Source: an uncultured Roseibium sp.
GTDB lineage: Bacteria > Pseudomonadota > Alphaproteobacteria > Rhizobiales > Stappiaceae
Direction: 5' to 3'
DNA length: 64,000 nt
Assembly: GCF_963675985.1 (NCBI RefSeq)
Contig: NZ_OY780958.1
Location: 62,001 to 126,000, forward strand
The first letter of the stretch is position 1. Each line of letters begins with the position of its first letter. Below, piece by piece: positions 24,718 to 33,950 of this stretch. The notes below the pieces were generated by a model. That model was not told where the DNA came from. It was given only the letters and a program-made list of their open reading frames with translations, and did no database searches. Made by a program: the position numbers and the translations under genes.

Positions 24718-26673
24718 ATGTCCGACCCTCAGACACTCACATCCCCTGCGCGGCTGACGCCTCCGGTTCGTTTGATGCTCGCTTTACTGGGCGGCGCCGG
24801 TCTGCTGATCATCATTGTGCAGACATTCAATCTGTCCCTTTTCGGATTGTTTCCGCTGCTGGCAAATCGCTATTACTACACCATTATCGGTTTGTTCCTC
24901 GCCGCGGCGTTCCTGATCACCCCGGCGCGCCGGGGCCGGCAAAACGAACCGCCCGTCGGACTTTGGGACATGGCTCTTGTGGCTCTGTCCCTGACGGCTT
25001 GCGGGTATCTGGCCTTTCACGCGGAAACCATCATTACCAGCGGCTGGGAAGTTGTCGCACCTCCGGTGGCGACCGTCGTGTCCGGCATTCTGGTGCTGCT
25101 GTCGCTTGAGGCCGTGCGCCGCGCGGCGGGTCTCCTGCTGATGGTCATCTGCGCCCTGTTTGCGGCTTATCCGCTTGTGGCGGACGTCATGCCCGCCTTC
25201 CTTTGGGGACCGTCCTTCACCCTGGGCGAGACGGTTGCGGCACATGCGATGGGGATGGAAAGCATCATCGGCATTCCGTTGCAGGTCGTCGCGGATACGC
25301 TCGTCGGTTTTATCATTTTCGGATCGGTTCTGGCCGGAATGGGCGGTGGCCAGTTCTTCATGGATTTCTCCCTGGCATTGATGGGGCGGACGCGGGGCGG
25401 GGCGGCCAAGGTGGCGATCCTGTCCAGCGGGCTTTTCGGGTCGCTGTCCGGCAGTGTCATTTCCAACGTTCTCACCACAGGGCGCCTGACAATCCCTGCC
25501 ATGCAGCGGGCCGGATATCCGGCGCAATACGCGGCTGCGGCCGAGGCCTGCGCCTCGACGGGAGGCACCTTGATGCCGCCGGTCATGGGAACCGTGGCCT
25601 TCATCATGGCGTCCTTTCTCGACGTGCCCTATACGTCGATCATGGTCGCCGCCGTGGTGCCCGCGCTGCTTTACTACGCGGCGCTGCTGATGCAGGTCGA
25701 TCTCTATGCGGCTCGAAACGGTCTCGCCGGCCAGCCGGATGCCCGGACACAGCTCCTGGCCGGCGTGCTTGCCAAAGGGTGGCATCATCTGGCGTCTCTC
25801 GGCATGCTCGTGGTTCTTCTGTTCACTTTCAGCCCTTCGCGCTCCGCCTATTACGCGACCGCCTTCATGCTTGTCCTTGCCTTCATCCGGTATCGCAAGC
25901 TGCCGAAACCGGCCGATGCGCTGGCCTTGTTGCAGGACGTGACCGGCAATATCTCGCACCTTGTGGCAACCCTTTGCGGGATCGGCATGGTCGTGGGCGC
26001 GCTTGCCATCACAGGTGTCGGCAGCGCGTTTTCGCGGGAACTGATCCAGTATGGCGGACAGAATGTGCCGCTTCTTCTGATCCTTGGCGCGATCACGAGT
26101 TTCGTCCTCGGAATGGGGATGACCGTCAGCGCCTGCTATATCTTCCTTGCAACGCTCCTTGCGCCCGCGCTTGTCGAATTGGGGCTGGATCCCATCGGGT
26201 CCCATCTCTTCGTGCTTTACTGGGGCATGCTCTCCTACATCACGCCGCCGGTGGCGCTTGCCGCGATCACGGCAGCGCAGATCTCCGGTGCGTCGGGCAT
26301 GCAGACAGGGTTCAAGTCGATGCGTCTTGGCGCGACGCTTTTCGTCTTGCCTTTCATCTTCGTCTACCAGCCCGCGTTGCTTCTGAACGGTACGGTCGTC
26401 GAGGTGGTCTTCACTATCGGCACTGCCGCTCTGGCCTTGGGGCTGATCTCCTGCGCGTTGGAGGCGTATCTTTACGGAGTGGGGCGGATCGGCCTGACGA
26501 CGCGGGCCGTCATATTCGTTGCCGGCGCTCTGTTGCTTATCCCGGATCACTACTCGGAAATGGCGGGTCTCATCCTTTTGATCGCCACCGTCGGGGTTCT
26601 GCTTTTGCCGGTCAGGCGTCCGATGGTATCGGGAAGCTCCGACCTGAGAGACAAGATACGGCTGGACGGATAA
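24718..26673 (+). CDS. TRAP transporter fused permease (4TM/12TM)
   Basis: About 651 residues with some 16 or more hydrophobic helices. The first third is the small DctQ-like subunit and the rest the large DctM-like subunit. Blocks such as GSLSGSVISNVLTTGRLTIP and AAAEACASTGGTLMPPVMG are typical of the fused form that works with TAXI proteins. Transport is driven by Na+ or H+. ATG 24718 gives MSDPQTLTSPARL; ATG 24682 is possible but falls in the hairpin. Confidence 0.9.
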   Translation: MSDPQTLTSPARLTPPVRLMLALLGGAGLLIIIVQTFNLSLFGLFPLLANRYYYTIIGLFLAAAFLITPARRGRQNEPPVGLWDMALVALSLTACGYLAFHAETIITSGWEVVAPPVATVVSGILVLLSLEAVRRAAGLLLMVICALFAAYPLVADVMPAFLWGPSFTLGETVAAHAMGMESIIGIPLQVVADTLVGFIIFGSVLAGMGGGQFFMDFSLALMGRTRGGAAKVAILSSGLFGSLSGSVISNVLTTGRLTIPAMQRAGYPAQYAAAAEACASTGGTLMPPVMGTVAFIMASFLDVPYTSIMVAAVVPALLYYAALLMQVDLYAARNGLAGQPDARTQLLAGVLAKGWHHLASLGMLVVLLFTFSPSRSAYYATAFMLVLAFIRYRKLPKPADALALLQDVTGNISHLVATLCGIGMVVGALAITGVGSAFSRELIQYGGQNVPLLLILGAITSFVLGMGMTVSACYIFLATLLAPALVELGLDPIGSHLFVLYWGMLSYITPPVALAAITAAQISGASGMQTGFKSMRLGATLFVLPFIFVYQPALLLNGTVVEVVFTIGTAALALGLISCALEAYLYGVGRIGLTTRAVIFVAGALLLIPDHYSEMAGLILLIATVGVLLLPVRRPMVSGSSDLRDKIRLDG

Positions 26674-27129
26674 CAAAAACGCTTTTCGGGGGACCGTAAC
26701 CGGAAGACTGCCGGTGCAATATTGGTCTTACACATCCGATTGTCTCGTTTAATGCAAAGGATCGAGGGAAGGGGTGTGGTTTCCCAAATCCGCTTTCATT
26801 TCCGCCCGGTCCCCCTTGAGAACAAAGCCTCGATCGCCGCTTTTGTCGGGTGGGACGTTCCAGAGGAACACATCGGTGTTCAATCCGATCTTTGTGGCGC
26901 AGTCTTGAAACGGCATTTCCGATTCCGCCAGCCGTTGCCAAAACCGCGGCGAGCCGAGATGATGAGCAGGACATTGCAATCCCGGAGACCTGATGCTTAC
27001 GATCCTTTCACCCGAGCATGCCGGCTGGATCGAAAGCGACGACGCGGGTCAAACGGGGCGGCATGACCGTGGCCGACAGGCTGACAGGGTCCGACGCCGC
27101 GGAAGCGATCGGCAGGGGCGGGGACGCAT
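26674..27129. other. Intergenic region after the TRAP permease
   Basis: 456 bases with no convincing gene. Short open frames exist on both strands, but none has a good ribosome site or a recognisable family. It should hold the promoter of the following LysR gene. No strong terminator for the TRAP operon was found. Confidence 0.5.
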
Positions 27130-28080
27130 ATGAACAAGGGGACACCCCAACCGCTTCTTCTCGCTTCGCGACTTACATTGCGCCAGCTCCACATCTTCTC
27201 AACCGTGACCGAGATGGGCAGCATTCTGCGTGCGGCGGAATGGCTGAACATGACCCAGCCCGCGGTTTCGCGGGCTGTGATGGAGATCGAGCGTATCGTC
27301 GGCACGCAGTTGATGGAGCGCACGCCGCGGGGTACCGGCCTCACGGAGGCAGGCGAATTGTTCGTCGGCCATGCAAGGGCGGCGCTGGCCGAAATGCGCT
27401 CGGCCTGGACCGAGCTTAATGACCGCACGGCGGGACGCAGCGGACAGCTGACCATAGGCGCCCTGCCGAACGGCGAGGCCGGGCCGTTCGGTGACGCTCT
27501 GCTGCGTGCCCGGCTCGAGCGGCCGGGACTGCGGCTGGCCGTCGTCGAGGGGCTCTACGGCCAGATCATCCCGAGCCTGCGTGCCGGCGAGCTCGACTTC
27601 GCCATCGGACGTCTCCGGCAACGCGACTCCGAGCCGGGATTGATCACCGAAACGCTCTATCACCAGTCCTGGGGCGTGGTGGCGCGTGCCGGGCATCCGG
27701 CGCTGCGGCGCGAGCGGCTGGACCTTGCCGAGCTTGGCGGGGCGGCCTGGATCCTGCCCGCCCGCACCACACCGATCCGCGACCTGGTCAAGGACTTCTT
27801 TCGCCGCAGCGACGTGGGCCTGCCGCAGGACAGCCTGGAAATGAGCGCGCTGAGCATCTCGCGCGGTCTTCTTCTCAATGCGGACATGCTGATGTTCGTC
27901 CCGCTGGGCACCTTCCGTCCTGATATCGAGGCCGGCCGGCTCGCCTTCCTTCCGCTTGCGCTTGATTATGCCGACGACCCGGTCGGCCTTTTCCGACGCG
28001 AGCATGGTGTGCCGAGCATCGCCGAAACTTACTTCGTCGACCTCCTGCGGGACGCCTGCCGGACGCTGGGGTTTTGCTGA
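27130..28080 (+). CDS. LysR-family regulator next to the sulfatase
   Basis: 316 residues: N-terminal HTH with TLRQLHIFSTVTEMGSILRA and TQPAVSRAVMEIERIVG, then the effector-binding domain. Unlike the other LysR genes here it is oriented with its probable targets, upstream of the sulfatase and a binding protein. The ribosome site before ATG 27130 is weak. The gap to the sulfatase holds two palindromes. Confidence 0.85.
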   Translation: MNKGTPQPLLLASRLTLRQLHIFSTVTEMGSILRAAEWLNMTQPAVSRAVMEIERIVGTQLMERTPRGTGLTEAGELFVGHARAALAEMRSAWTELNDRTAGRSGQLTIGALPNGEAGPFGDALLRARLERPGLRLAVVEGLYGQIIPSLRAGELDFAIGRLRQRDSEPGLITETLYHQSWGVVARAGHPALRRERLDLAELGGAAWILPARTTPIRDLVKDFFRRSDVGLPQDSLEMSALSISRGLLLNADMLMFVPLGTFRPDIEAGRLAFLPLALDYADDPVGLFRREHGVPSIAETYFVDLLRDACRTLGFC

Positions 28081-28092
28081 TGGGTATGCAGA

Positions 28093-28127
28093 ATATGCAT
28101 ATCATTTGATGAACTATGCATTAGTTC
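28093..28127. promoter_or_regulatory. Two palindromes ahead of the sulfatase gene
   Basis: ATATGCATAT (28093-28102) and GAACTA-TGCAT-TAGTTC (28111-28127) are both perfect inverted repeats. The two centres are 21-22 bases apart, about two helical turns, as in LysR recall and activation sites. Confidence 0.55.
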
Positions 28128-28181
28128 GGCATATCGGCCCCATGCTACGACTTCCCTGCAGCACCCGAAGAGGGGGAAGTC

Positions 28182-29756
28182 ATGAAGCGCCCGAACTTCA
28201 TCGTCATCATGACCGATCAGCAGCGTTGGGATCATCTCGGCTGCTACGGAAATCCGGTTCTGCGGACACCTAACATCGACGCCATCGCCGCGGCGGGCCA
28301 GCGTCTCGACCGATTTTACGTCGCCAACCCGATCTGCCAGCCGAACCGGGCCTGCCTCGCAACCGGGCAACTGTCGACCGTGAACGGCTGTCGCCAGAAC
28401 GGTATTCCTCTGTCGCCCGGTCAGGTCACCTATGCCGAGGTGCTGCGCGCGGCAGGGTGGCGCACCGCATTGATTGGCAAGGCCCACTTCCAGAATGTCA
28501 CCGATGTGCCTGCTCCGAGCCGGCAGGCAGCCGGTAAGGGCGACGATCTGCCCGCGAGCGTGGCTCTCGCCAGGCGCGAGCAGCGCGACGGGCCGGATTA
28601 TCTGAATGAAGTGCGCGCCGCCTGGGCCGCCAACCCGGACCGCACGGTGCCGCTGCCCTATTACGGGTTCGAATACCTGCGGCTCTGCATCGGCCACGGC
28701 GATCAGGTCGAAGGCCATTACAGCCGTTGGCTGCGCGACCGCTGCCCTGAAGCGGTGGACTTGCGCGGACCCGACCATGCCCTGGACGATCCGGCCGTGC
28801 GCGTCGCCCAGTGCTGGCAGACGGCGCTGCCTGAAGACTGCTATCCCACCGCCTATGTTGCCGAGGAGGCCGAGGCTTACCTGCGCTCATGCCGTGCGGA
28901 CGAACCGTTTCTCCTCGTTCTCTCGTTCCCCGACCCGCATCATCCCTTTACGCCCCCGGGCCGTTACTGGGACCTCTACGATCCCGCCGAGGTCGAGTTG
29001 CCGGCGTCGTTCGGAGATGCGGTAAACCGGCGAAACGACCTGCCCGACGCCCTGCGCCAGGCCTACCGGATGGGGGACGAAGACCCGCATTCCTATTGGC
29101 CTTTCCATCTGTTTGAGCCCGAGTTGCGCCGGATCATCGCGCTGAACTACGGCGCGATCACCATGGTCGACGATGCCGTCGGCCGCGTGATGCGGACGCT
29201 TTCGGAGGTTGGTCTCGACGACGATACGGTGGTGTGCTTCACGTCCGATCATGGCGACTACATGGGGGACCACGGCACCGTCCTGAAGATGGGGCTGCAT
29301 TACCAAAGCGTGATCCGCGTGCCCTTTCTCTGGCGCGACACAGCCCAACGCCGGCAACCGGGTGTTAGCCGGGTGCAGGCGAGTGCGATCGACTTCGCGC
29401 CGACAATCCTCCAGCGGGCCGGCTTGCGCGTGCCGGTGGGCATGCAGGGCGAAGACATCTTTGCGGCCCCCCCTGATCGTCCGGTGCTGATCGAGGACCC
29501 GGGCATCGGCGTCTTCCGCGACCCGGATAGCCGTAGCGCGCTGATTTCCCTCGTTCATGACGATTGGCGGCTTAGTCTTCTCGAAGGCTGCATGGATTGG
29601 GGTGAGCTGTACGATCTTGGCGCCGACCCCAATGAGACGACCAACCTCTGGTTCGATCCCGAAGTCGCAGGACGGAAGACCGAACTGCTCCTGCGGCTGG
29701 CGGAACGCCAACTTGCATTGAGAGACCTGTCGCTTTGTCCAACCGCACGGGCCTGA
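28182..29756 (+). CDS. Type I sulfatase / phosphonate monoester hydrolase-like enzyme
   Basis: 524 residues of the alkaline-phosphatase superfamily. Seen: metal-binding NFIVIMTDQQRWDHLGCYGNP at the N-terminus, the formylglycine site as CQPNRACLATG, and the distal metal site FTSDHGDYMGDHGTVLKMGL. The canonical site is C-x-P-S-R; here the fourth residue is Asn instead of Ser, though Cys, Pro and Arg are kept. Activity needs conversion of Cys to formylglycine by another enzyme. There is no signal peptide, so it is cytoplasmic. It is followed after 59 bases by a binding protein. Confidence 0.85.
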   Translation: MKRPNFIVIMTDQQRWDHLGCYGNPVLRTPNIDAIAAAGQRLDRFYVANPICQPNRACLATGQLSTVNGCRQNGIPLSPGQVTYAEVLRAAGWRTALIGKAHFQNVTDVPAPSRQAAGKGDDLPASVALARREQRDGPDYLNEVRAAWAANPDRTVPLPYYGFEYLRLCIGHGDQVEGHYSRWLRDRCPEAVDLRGPDHALDDPAVRVAQCWQTALPEDCYPTAYVAEEAEAYLRSCRADEPFLLVLSFPDPHHPFTPPGRYWDLYDPAEVELPASFGDAVNRRNDLPDALRQAYRMGDEDPHSYWPFHLFEPELRRIIALNYGAITMVDDAVGRVMRTLSEVGLDDDTVVCFTSDHGDYMGDHGTVLKMGLHYQSVIRVPFLWRDTAQRRQPGVSRVQASAIDFAPTILQRAGLRVPVGMQGEDIFAAPPDRPVLIEDPGIGVFRDPDSRSALISLVHDDWRLSLLEGCMDWGELYDLGADPNETTNLWFDPEVAGRKTELLLRLAERQLALRDLSLCPTARA

Positions 29757-29815
29757 GCGACGCGAACTGAAACCGGCGCGCTGTCCGGCCGCCCAGAGAA
29801 AGATGGAGAGAGACG

Positions 29816-30790
29816 ATGAAACGCACGATCCTGACCATGCTGGCTGCAGCCGCGCTGACGCTTTCCGCCGGGGCGTCCATGGCAGCCGAGAAGGTTACTT
29901 TCCTGTTCCCGGCGCCTGACTTTCTGCCGGCCTTCGCGCCGTACCAGCTGGCGCTCCATAAGGGCTATTTCAAGGAGGCGGGCCTGGATGTCACTTTCCG
30001 TGTGGGCAAAGGCGGGGCCGATGTCGCGACCCAGGTCGCCGTCGGCAACGCAGATCTCGGTGGTGGGGTCGGCGACACGCCGATCATCGTGCGTTCGAAT
30101 GATGTGAAAATACGGGGCGTCGCCCTTCTCGGCGGTCACGGGATTGCCCAGCTCGCGTGGCGCGAGGACAGCGGTATCACAGGACCGTCCGACCTGAAGG
30201 GGAAGGAGATCGGTATCCTGTCGTTCCAGCAGACGACCTATTACAACCTGCTCGGTCTCCTTGCGGCCGAAGGGCTGACGAAGCAGGACGTTTCCATCCA
30301 GGCGCTCGGTCCGGGCGGGGTGGTGCAGATGATGATCGCAGGCAAGGTGCAGGCGATCGCCGCAGCACCGGAAATCATTGCCGCCGTAGAACACGCCGGC
30401 GTGAAAATCGGCCAGGTCCCTGTCGACAGCGTTTTCCCCGCCATGGCACAGGCGATCCTCGCTTCTGACGATACCATCGCGAAGCGGCCCGAGATGGTGC
30501 GTGCCTTTGTCGGTGCAATCCTCCACGCCGTTCGCGACATCGAGGATGATCCGGCGGCTGCCGCGAAGGCGTTCGTTGCCGCGGTGCCGAGGCATGCGGG
30601 CAAGGAAGCGGAAATTGAAGCGATCCTCAGGGCCTACGCGACGAAGCTCTATCCGACCGAGAACGGGCTGCCGCTTGGCGCGTTCAACCCTGAACGCATC
30701 GCGTCGGTTCAGACGTTCTATGTCGATAGCGGGATCGTTCAATCGGCAGTGCCGGTCGAGGATCTCTATACCAACAGCTTCGTCCAATAA
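29816..30790 (+). CDS. NitT/TauT-type ABC transporter substrate-binding protein
   Basis: 324 residues with a clear signal peptide (MKRTILTMLAAAALTLSAGASMA) and the SsuA/ThiY-like fold: FAPYQLALHKGYFKEAGLDV and GNADLGGGVGDTPIIVRSNDV. It follows the sulfatase closely with a good ribosome site (GAGAGACG), so they are probably co-transcribed. No permease or ATPase gene follows; the next gene is on the other strand. It may deliver sulfonate or sulfate-ester ligands to a transporter encoded elsewhere. Confidence 0.85.
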   Translation: MKRTILTMLAAAALTLSAGASMAAEKVTFLFPAPDFLPAFAPYQLALHKGYFKEAGLDVTFRVGKGGADVATQVAVGNADLGGGVGDTPIIVRSNDVKIRGVALLGGHGIAQLAWREDSGITGPSDLKGKEIGILSFQQTTYYNLLGLLAAEGLTKQDVSIQALGPGGVVQMMIAGKVQAIAAAPEIIAAVEHAGVKIGQVPVDSVFPAMAQAILASDDTIAKRPEMVRAFVGAILHAVRDIEDDPAAAAKAFVAAVPRHAGKEAEIEAILRAYATKLYPTENGLPLGAFNPERIASVQTFYVDSGIVQSAVPVEDLYTNSFVQ

Positions 30791-30850
30791 GACCGCGGCA
30801 GATTCTAAACCTTGAAGCCTGTGTTTCAGGCTCGGGAAATCAGAGCGATT

Positions 30851-30878
30851 GGCGGGCCTTGAAGATGCAAGGCCCGCC
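30851..30878. terminator. Bidirectional terminator between convergent operons
   Basis: GGCGGGCCTT (30851-30860) and AAGGCCCGCC (30869-30878) form a perfect 10-base stem with an 8-base loop. It lies between the binding protein (+) and the YHS gene (-). Confidence 0.75.
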
Positions 30879-30898
30879 AACCGTATGTTCATGCCTTT

Positions 30899-31384
30899 TT
30901 AGAGGCTGCCGACCGCCGTCGAGCGGATTGCCGGCCATTTTTCGAAGGCGCCGGCGATCACGTCGTCCTTGTTCTCAAGGTACTTCTTGAAGATCGCCGC
31001 GTTGACGAAGAGATAGAGTTTGCCGTCGACGATGTCGGCAAAGCGCACATCGCCGTCGAGCTTCTTGCCGACATAGATGCCGAAGGCGCAGAAGCCGCCG
31101 AACTGGGGCAGAAACGCCTCCGGATTGGCGTCGAACTGTTCCTTGGTTTCCGCGTTGGCGAAGTAATAGTCGACACCCTCGTGCGCCGAGGTGTGGACTG
31201 CGTCGCCGAGGCCGGGCGCTTCGCTTTTGAACATCGACACCGGATCGAAGCCGTGCATGCCGAGCGGGTTTCCGGTCAGGGTTACGCCGTTGGAGACATT
31301 GTATTCGTCAACGGCGAAGGCCGGTGCGGCGACCGTCAGGGCGGCGGCGGTGACGAGAGCGGCCAGGATGTGTTTGCGGGTCAT
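30899..31384 (-). CDS. YHS-domain exported protein
   Basis: 161 residues with a signal peptide (LAALVTAAALTVAAPAFA) and a YHS-type domain: LGMHGFDPVSMFKSEAP and DYYFANAETKEQFDANPEAFLPQFGGFCAFG. YHS domains are found in metal-related proteins, and the family is of unknown role. ATG 31384 follows AAGGAG. It is last in a five-gene minus-strand operon after the exported cysteine hydrolase. Confidence 0.85.
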   Translation of the reverse strand: MTRKHILAALVTAAALTVAAPAFAVDEYNVSNGVTLTGNPLGMHGFDPVSMFKSEAPGLGDAVHTSAHEGVDYYFANAETKEQFDANPEAFLPQFGGFCAFGIYVGKKLDGDVRFADIVDGKLYLFVNAAIFKKYLENKDDVIAGAFEKWPAIRSTAVGSL

Positions 31385-31440
31385 GTTAGTTCTCCTTTGT
31401 CTACTTTGGAATTGATGTTTCAAGAGGGATGGTGAGAAGA

Positions 31441-32298
31441 TCAGGCGGAGCGGGCGATGCGGTCGACGGCGTCGTCGGTCCACCACACGCCGTTAGCCAC
31501 CATGCGGAAGTTGATGATTGCTGCGAGATAGCCGTCGCCTTCCGGCACCTTCGCGCCCGCGGTCGCGTCGCGGACGACGGCGACTTCGTAGCCGAGCTCG
31601 AGAAGGTCGTAGAGGTGGGCCTGGGTGCACAGATTGGCGGACATGCCGGCAAGGATCACCTTGTCGATGCCGCGCTTGCGCATCTGCAGATTGAGGTCGT
31701 TCTGTGCCGGGCTGTAGACCTTGTGCGGCGAGCAGACGATGGTTTCGCCGTCCTCGATGTATTTCTTGTACTGCGGCATCCAGTCGGCGCCGGAGCCTTC
31801 GAAATTGTCCAGGGATAGCGGGCTGAGCCGGTCGAACATGCCGATCGAGTGCATGGTCTTTTCCAGGGTGCCTTCGAACTGCCATTTGTGGTCGTGCGGG
31901 TAGTAGTAGTGCGGCGAAATGAAAACAGGCATGCCGGCGGCTTTTGCGGCCTTGAACAGCCGTTCGATGTTGTCGACCGTGCCCTGTTCGGTGACGCTTT
32001 CGCCAACGACGCCCCAGGTGACGCCGTCTTCGGAAAGGAAATCGATCTGCGGATCGGTGACGACGAGCGCGGTGCGGCCCGGCTCGATGGTCATGTCGAT
32101 CTGGGGAAGGCCAGGCTTGTCCGGATCGGCGTAAAGGGCGCGGGCTTCTTCGGTCGCGGCACTTGCCGGGCCGGTCGCCAGGGTCGCGGCACCGGCTGCA
32201 GCGGCAGCGCCTGCGCCTGCAAGCAGGCGGCGACGGGCGAGATCCACGGTTTCCGGGGTGACACCGCAGCCGCAGGCGTTGTCGTGTTCATGGTCCAT
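31441..32298 (-). CDS. Tat-exported cysteine hydrolase (isochorismatase family)
   Basis: 285 residues. The N-terminus carries a twin-arginine signal (LARRRLLAGAGAAAAAGAATL) and a metal-like motif HEHDNACGCG. The hydrolase domain has the Asp of LVVTDPQIDFLSEDG, the catalytic Lys region SPHKVYS and the nucleophile Cys of GMSANLCTQAHLYDLLELG. Family members cleave amides or isochorismate; the substrate is unknown. AAGGAG precedes ATG 32298. Co-transcription with the YHS gene is likely (56-base gap). Confidence 0.85.
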   Translation of the reverse strand: MDHEHDNACGCGVTPETVDLARRRLLAGAGAAAAAGAATLATGPASAATEEARALYADPDKPGLPQIDMTIEPGRTALVVTDPQIDFLSEDGVTWGVVGESVTEQGTVDNIERLFKAAKAAGMPVFISPHYYYPHDHKWQFEGTLEKTMHSIGMFDRLSPLSLDNFEGSGADWMPQYKKYIEDGETIVCSPHKVYSPAQNDLNLQMRKRGIDKVILAGMSANLCTQAHLYDLLELGYEVAVVRDATAGAKVPEGDGYLAAIINFRMVANGVWWTDDAVDRIARSA

Positions 32299-32478
32299 TT
32301 CAGTACTCCTTTTCAGTGGGTTGGACAGCGCGCTTCCGTTGCCGGCGCTGCCGGGTCGGCGGTTTGAAAGCCGGGGCTGAGACACGGCCCACCCGTTCGC
32401 GGCCTTGCAGCCGCGGCAGGTCCGGATTTCCGTCCGCGTTCCTTGGGGGAGGCGCCGCAGGGGCGACGCCGAGATCTG

Positions 32479-33333
32479 TTACCGGTCGGCCGAAGAGGGC
32501 CGCGATGCACCGAGTTTGCCGGTCGCCGGCAGCCGAAGCGTCAATTCCGCGCCGGCGTTGTCCTGCCGGTTGCGCGCCTCGATCTGTCCGCCGTGACGTT
32601 CGGCGATGAGCCGCGTAATCCAGAGGCCCAGTCCGTTGGAGCGCTCGCCATTCTTCGCCTTTGCGCTCAGACGCGTGAATGGGCGGAAGGCGCGCAGCAG
32701 GTCTGACGCCCTGAAACCCGGGCCTTCGTCGTAAATGCTGACGTAAATGCGGCCGTCCTCCGCAGGACCGGTTTCACAGGTGATCGTCCCGCCTTCTCGC
32801 GTGTGCTTGACGGCGTTGCCGATCAGGTTGTCGAAAGCCTCGAAAAGCAGTTCCTGATCGCCCTGCACGGTTACGTCGTCGAAGGCGTGACAGCGGAACC
32901 GGATGGATTTCTGCCGGGCGTAGGGCTGGTTGACGGCGAAGGCGAGTTCCAGCACCTCCACTAGATTGACGGGTGCGCGCTCGCACGACAGGGGATCCCG
33001 CCCGTCGCGGGCCCGGACCAGCAGAGCGCTCAGCATCTTTGAGAGTTGCCCGATGATCATATCGGCCTTGTCGGCGTTGCGCTCGATGCGTTCGCGCGAA
33101 CCGTCCGGTGCATTCCTGGAGATGTCCTCGACGATGAGGGAAAGGTTAGCCAAAGGCCCTTTGAGATCATGCGCGACGATCGACAGCGCATTCTGGAAGG
33201 CGTCCGCGTCCCGCACTTCGGTGTCCGGGTCGTCCAGGTCCGGGTAATCCGGTCCCGGGTTTTCCAATCCTATGGCGAACAATCCAAGTGCTGCGAAATC
33301 AGCGGTATCGTGGCTGTACGTTTCGGTACGCAT
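32479..33333 (-). CDS. Soluble sensor histidine kinase (no sensor or membrane domain)
   Basis: 284 residues. A ~45-residue acidic N-terminus leads into the phosphoacceptor helix ALSIVAHDLKGPLANL, then the ATPase domain with N-box DNLIGNAVKH, G1 DEGPGF and G2 NGLGLWI. There is no membrane helix and no PAS or GAF domain, so the input must come from a partner. No response regulator is encoded nearby. It is the third gene of the operon divergent from tetR. Confidence 0.85.
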   Translation of the reverse strand: MRTETYSHDTADFAALGLFAIGLENPGPDYPDLDDPDTEVRDADAFQNALSIVAHDLKGPLANLSLIVEDISRNAPDGSRERIERNADKADMIIGQLSKMLSALLVRARDGRDPLSCERAPVNLVEVLELAFAVNQPYARQKSIRFRCHAFDDVTVQGDQELLFEAFDNLIGNAVKHTREGGTITCETGPAEDGRIYVSIYDEGPGFRASDLLRAFRPFTRLSAKAKNGERSNGLGLWITRLIAERHGGQIEARNRQDNAGAELTLRLPATGKLGASRPSSADR

Positions 33334-33410
33334 GATCTAGTCCTTTTTCCTTGGTCGCCGGCGTTGTCAGACGCAGATGTCGGCGACTGGCCCTCCCTTG
33401 AGGACCGTTG

Positions 33411-33875
33411 TCACAGTCCCAGGTCGGTAAGGCCGGGGTGGTCTTGCGGGCGGGGGCCGAGCGGCCATTTGAACAGCCGGTCTTCCTCACGGATGGGCAT
33501 GTCGTTGATGGAGGCGATGCGGCGGCGCATCAGCCCGTCCGCTTCGAATTCCCAGTTTTCGTTTCCGAAGGACCGGAACCAGGAGCCGCTGTTGTCGTGC
33601 CATTCGTAGGCGAAGCGGACCGCGATCCGGTTGTCCGCGAACGTCCACAGTTCCTTGATGAGCCGGTACTCCAGCTCGCGGTCCCACTTGCGGGTCAGGA
33701 ATGTGATGATTTCGTCGCGACCGTTCACGAATTCGGCGCGATTCCTCCACTGGCTGGCGGTGGTGTAGGCCTGAGCGACGGCCTCGGGAGCGCGGCTGTT
33801 CCAGGCATCTTCGGCCTTGCGGACCTTCACCGCGGCAGTTTCCTGGTCAAAGGGAGGAAGAGGGGGGCGGGACAT
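33411..33875 (-). CDS. DUF1348 / NTF2-fold protein
   Basis: 154 residues: WNSRAPEAVAQAYTTASQWRN, GRDEIITFLTRKWDRELEY and RFAYEWHDNSGSWFRSFGNE are the conserved blocks of DUF1348, an NTF2-like family without an assigned reaction. It lies 75 bases after the AhpD-like gene in the same operon. Confidence 0.85.
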   Translation of the reverse strand: MSRPPLPPFDQETAAVKVRKAEDAWNSRAPEAVAQAYTTASQWRNRAEFVNGRDEIITFLTRKWDRELEYRLIKELWTFADNRIAVRFAYEWHDNSGSWFRSFGNENWEFEADGLMRRRIASINDMPIREEDRLFKWPLGPRPQDHPGLTDLGL

Positions 33876-33950
33876 GGGGAATTCCTTTTTGAATAGAAAA
33901 CGGCGCCGCGGTCCGGAGAGGGGCGGGGAGACCGCGGCGCCTTCTCAGGC

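Noticed and set aside
24784..26676. 630-codon minus-strand open frame over the TRAP permease
   Set aside because: It is antisense to a well-defined membrane protein, and its product is a charged low-complexity chain.
26722..27066. Small genes or a broken gene in the gap before the second LysR gene
   Set aside because: Open frames on both strands overlap each other and resemble nothing I know. Without a search I cannot support a pseudogene call.
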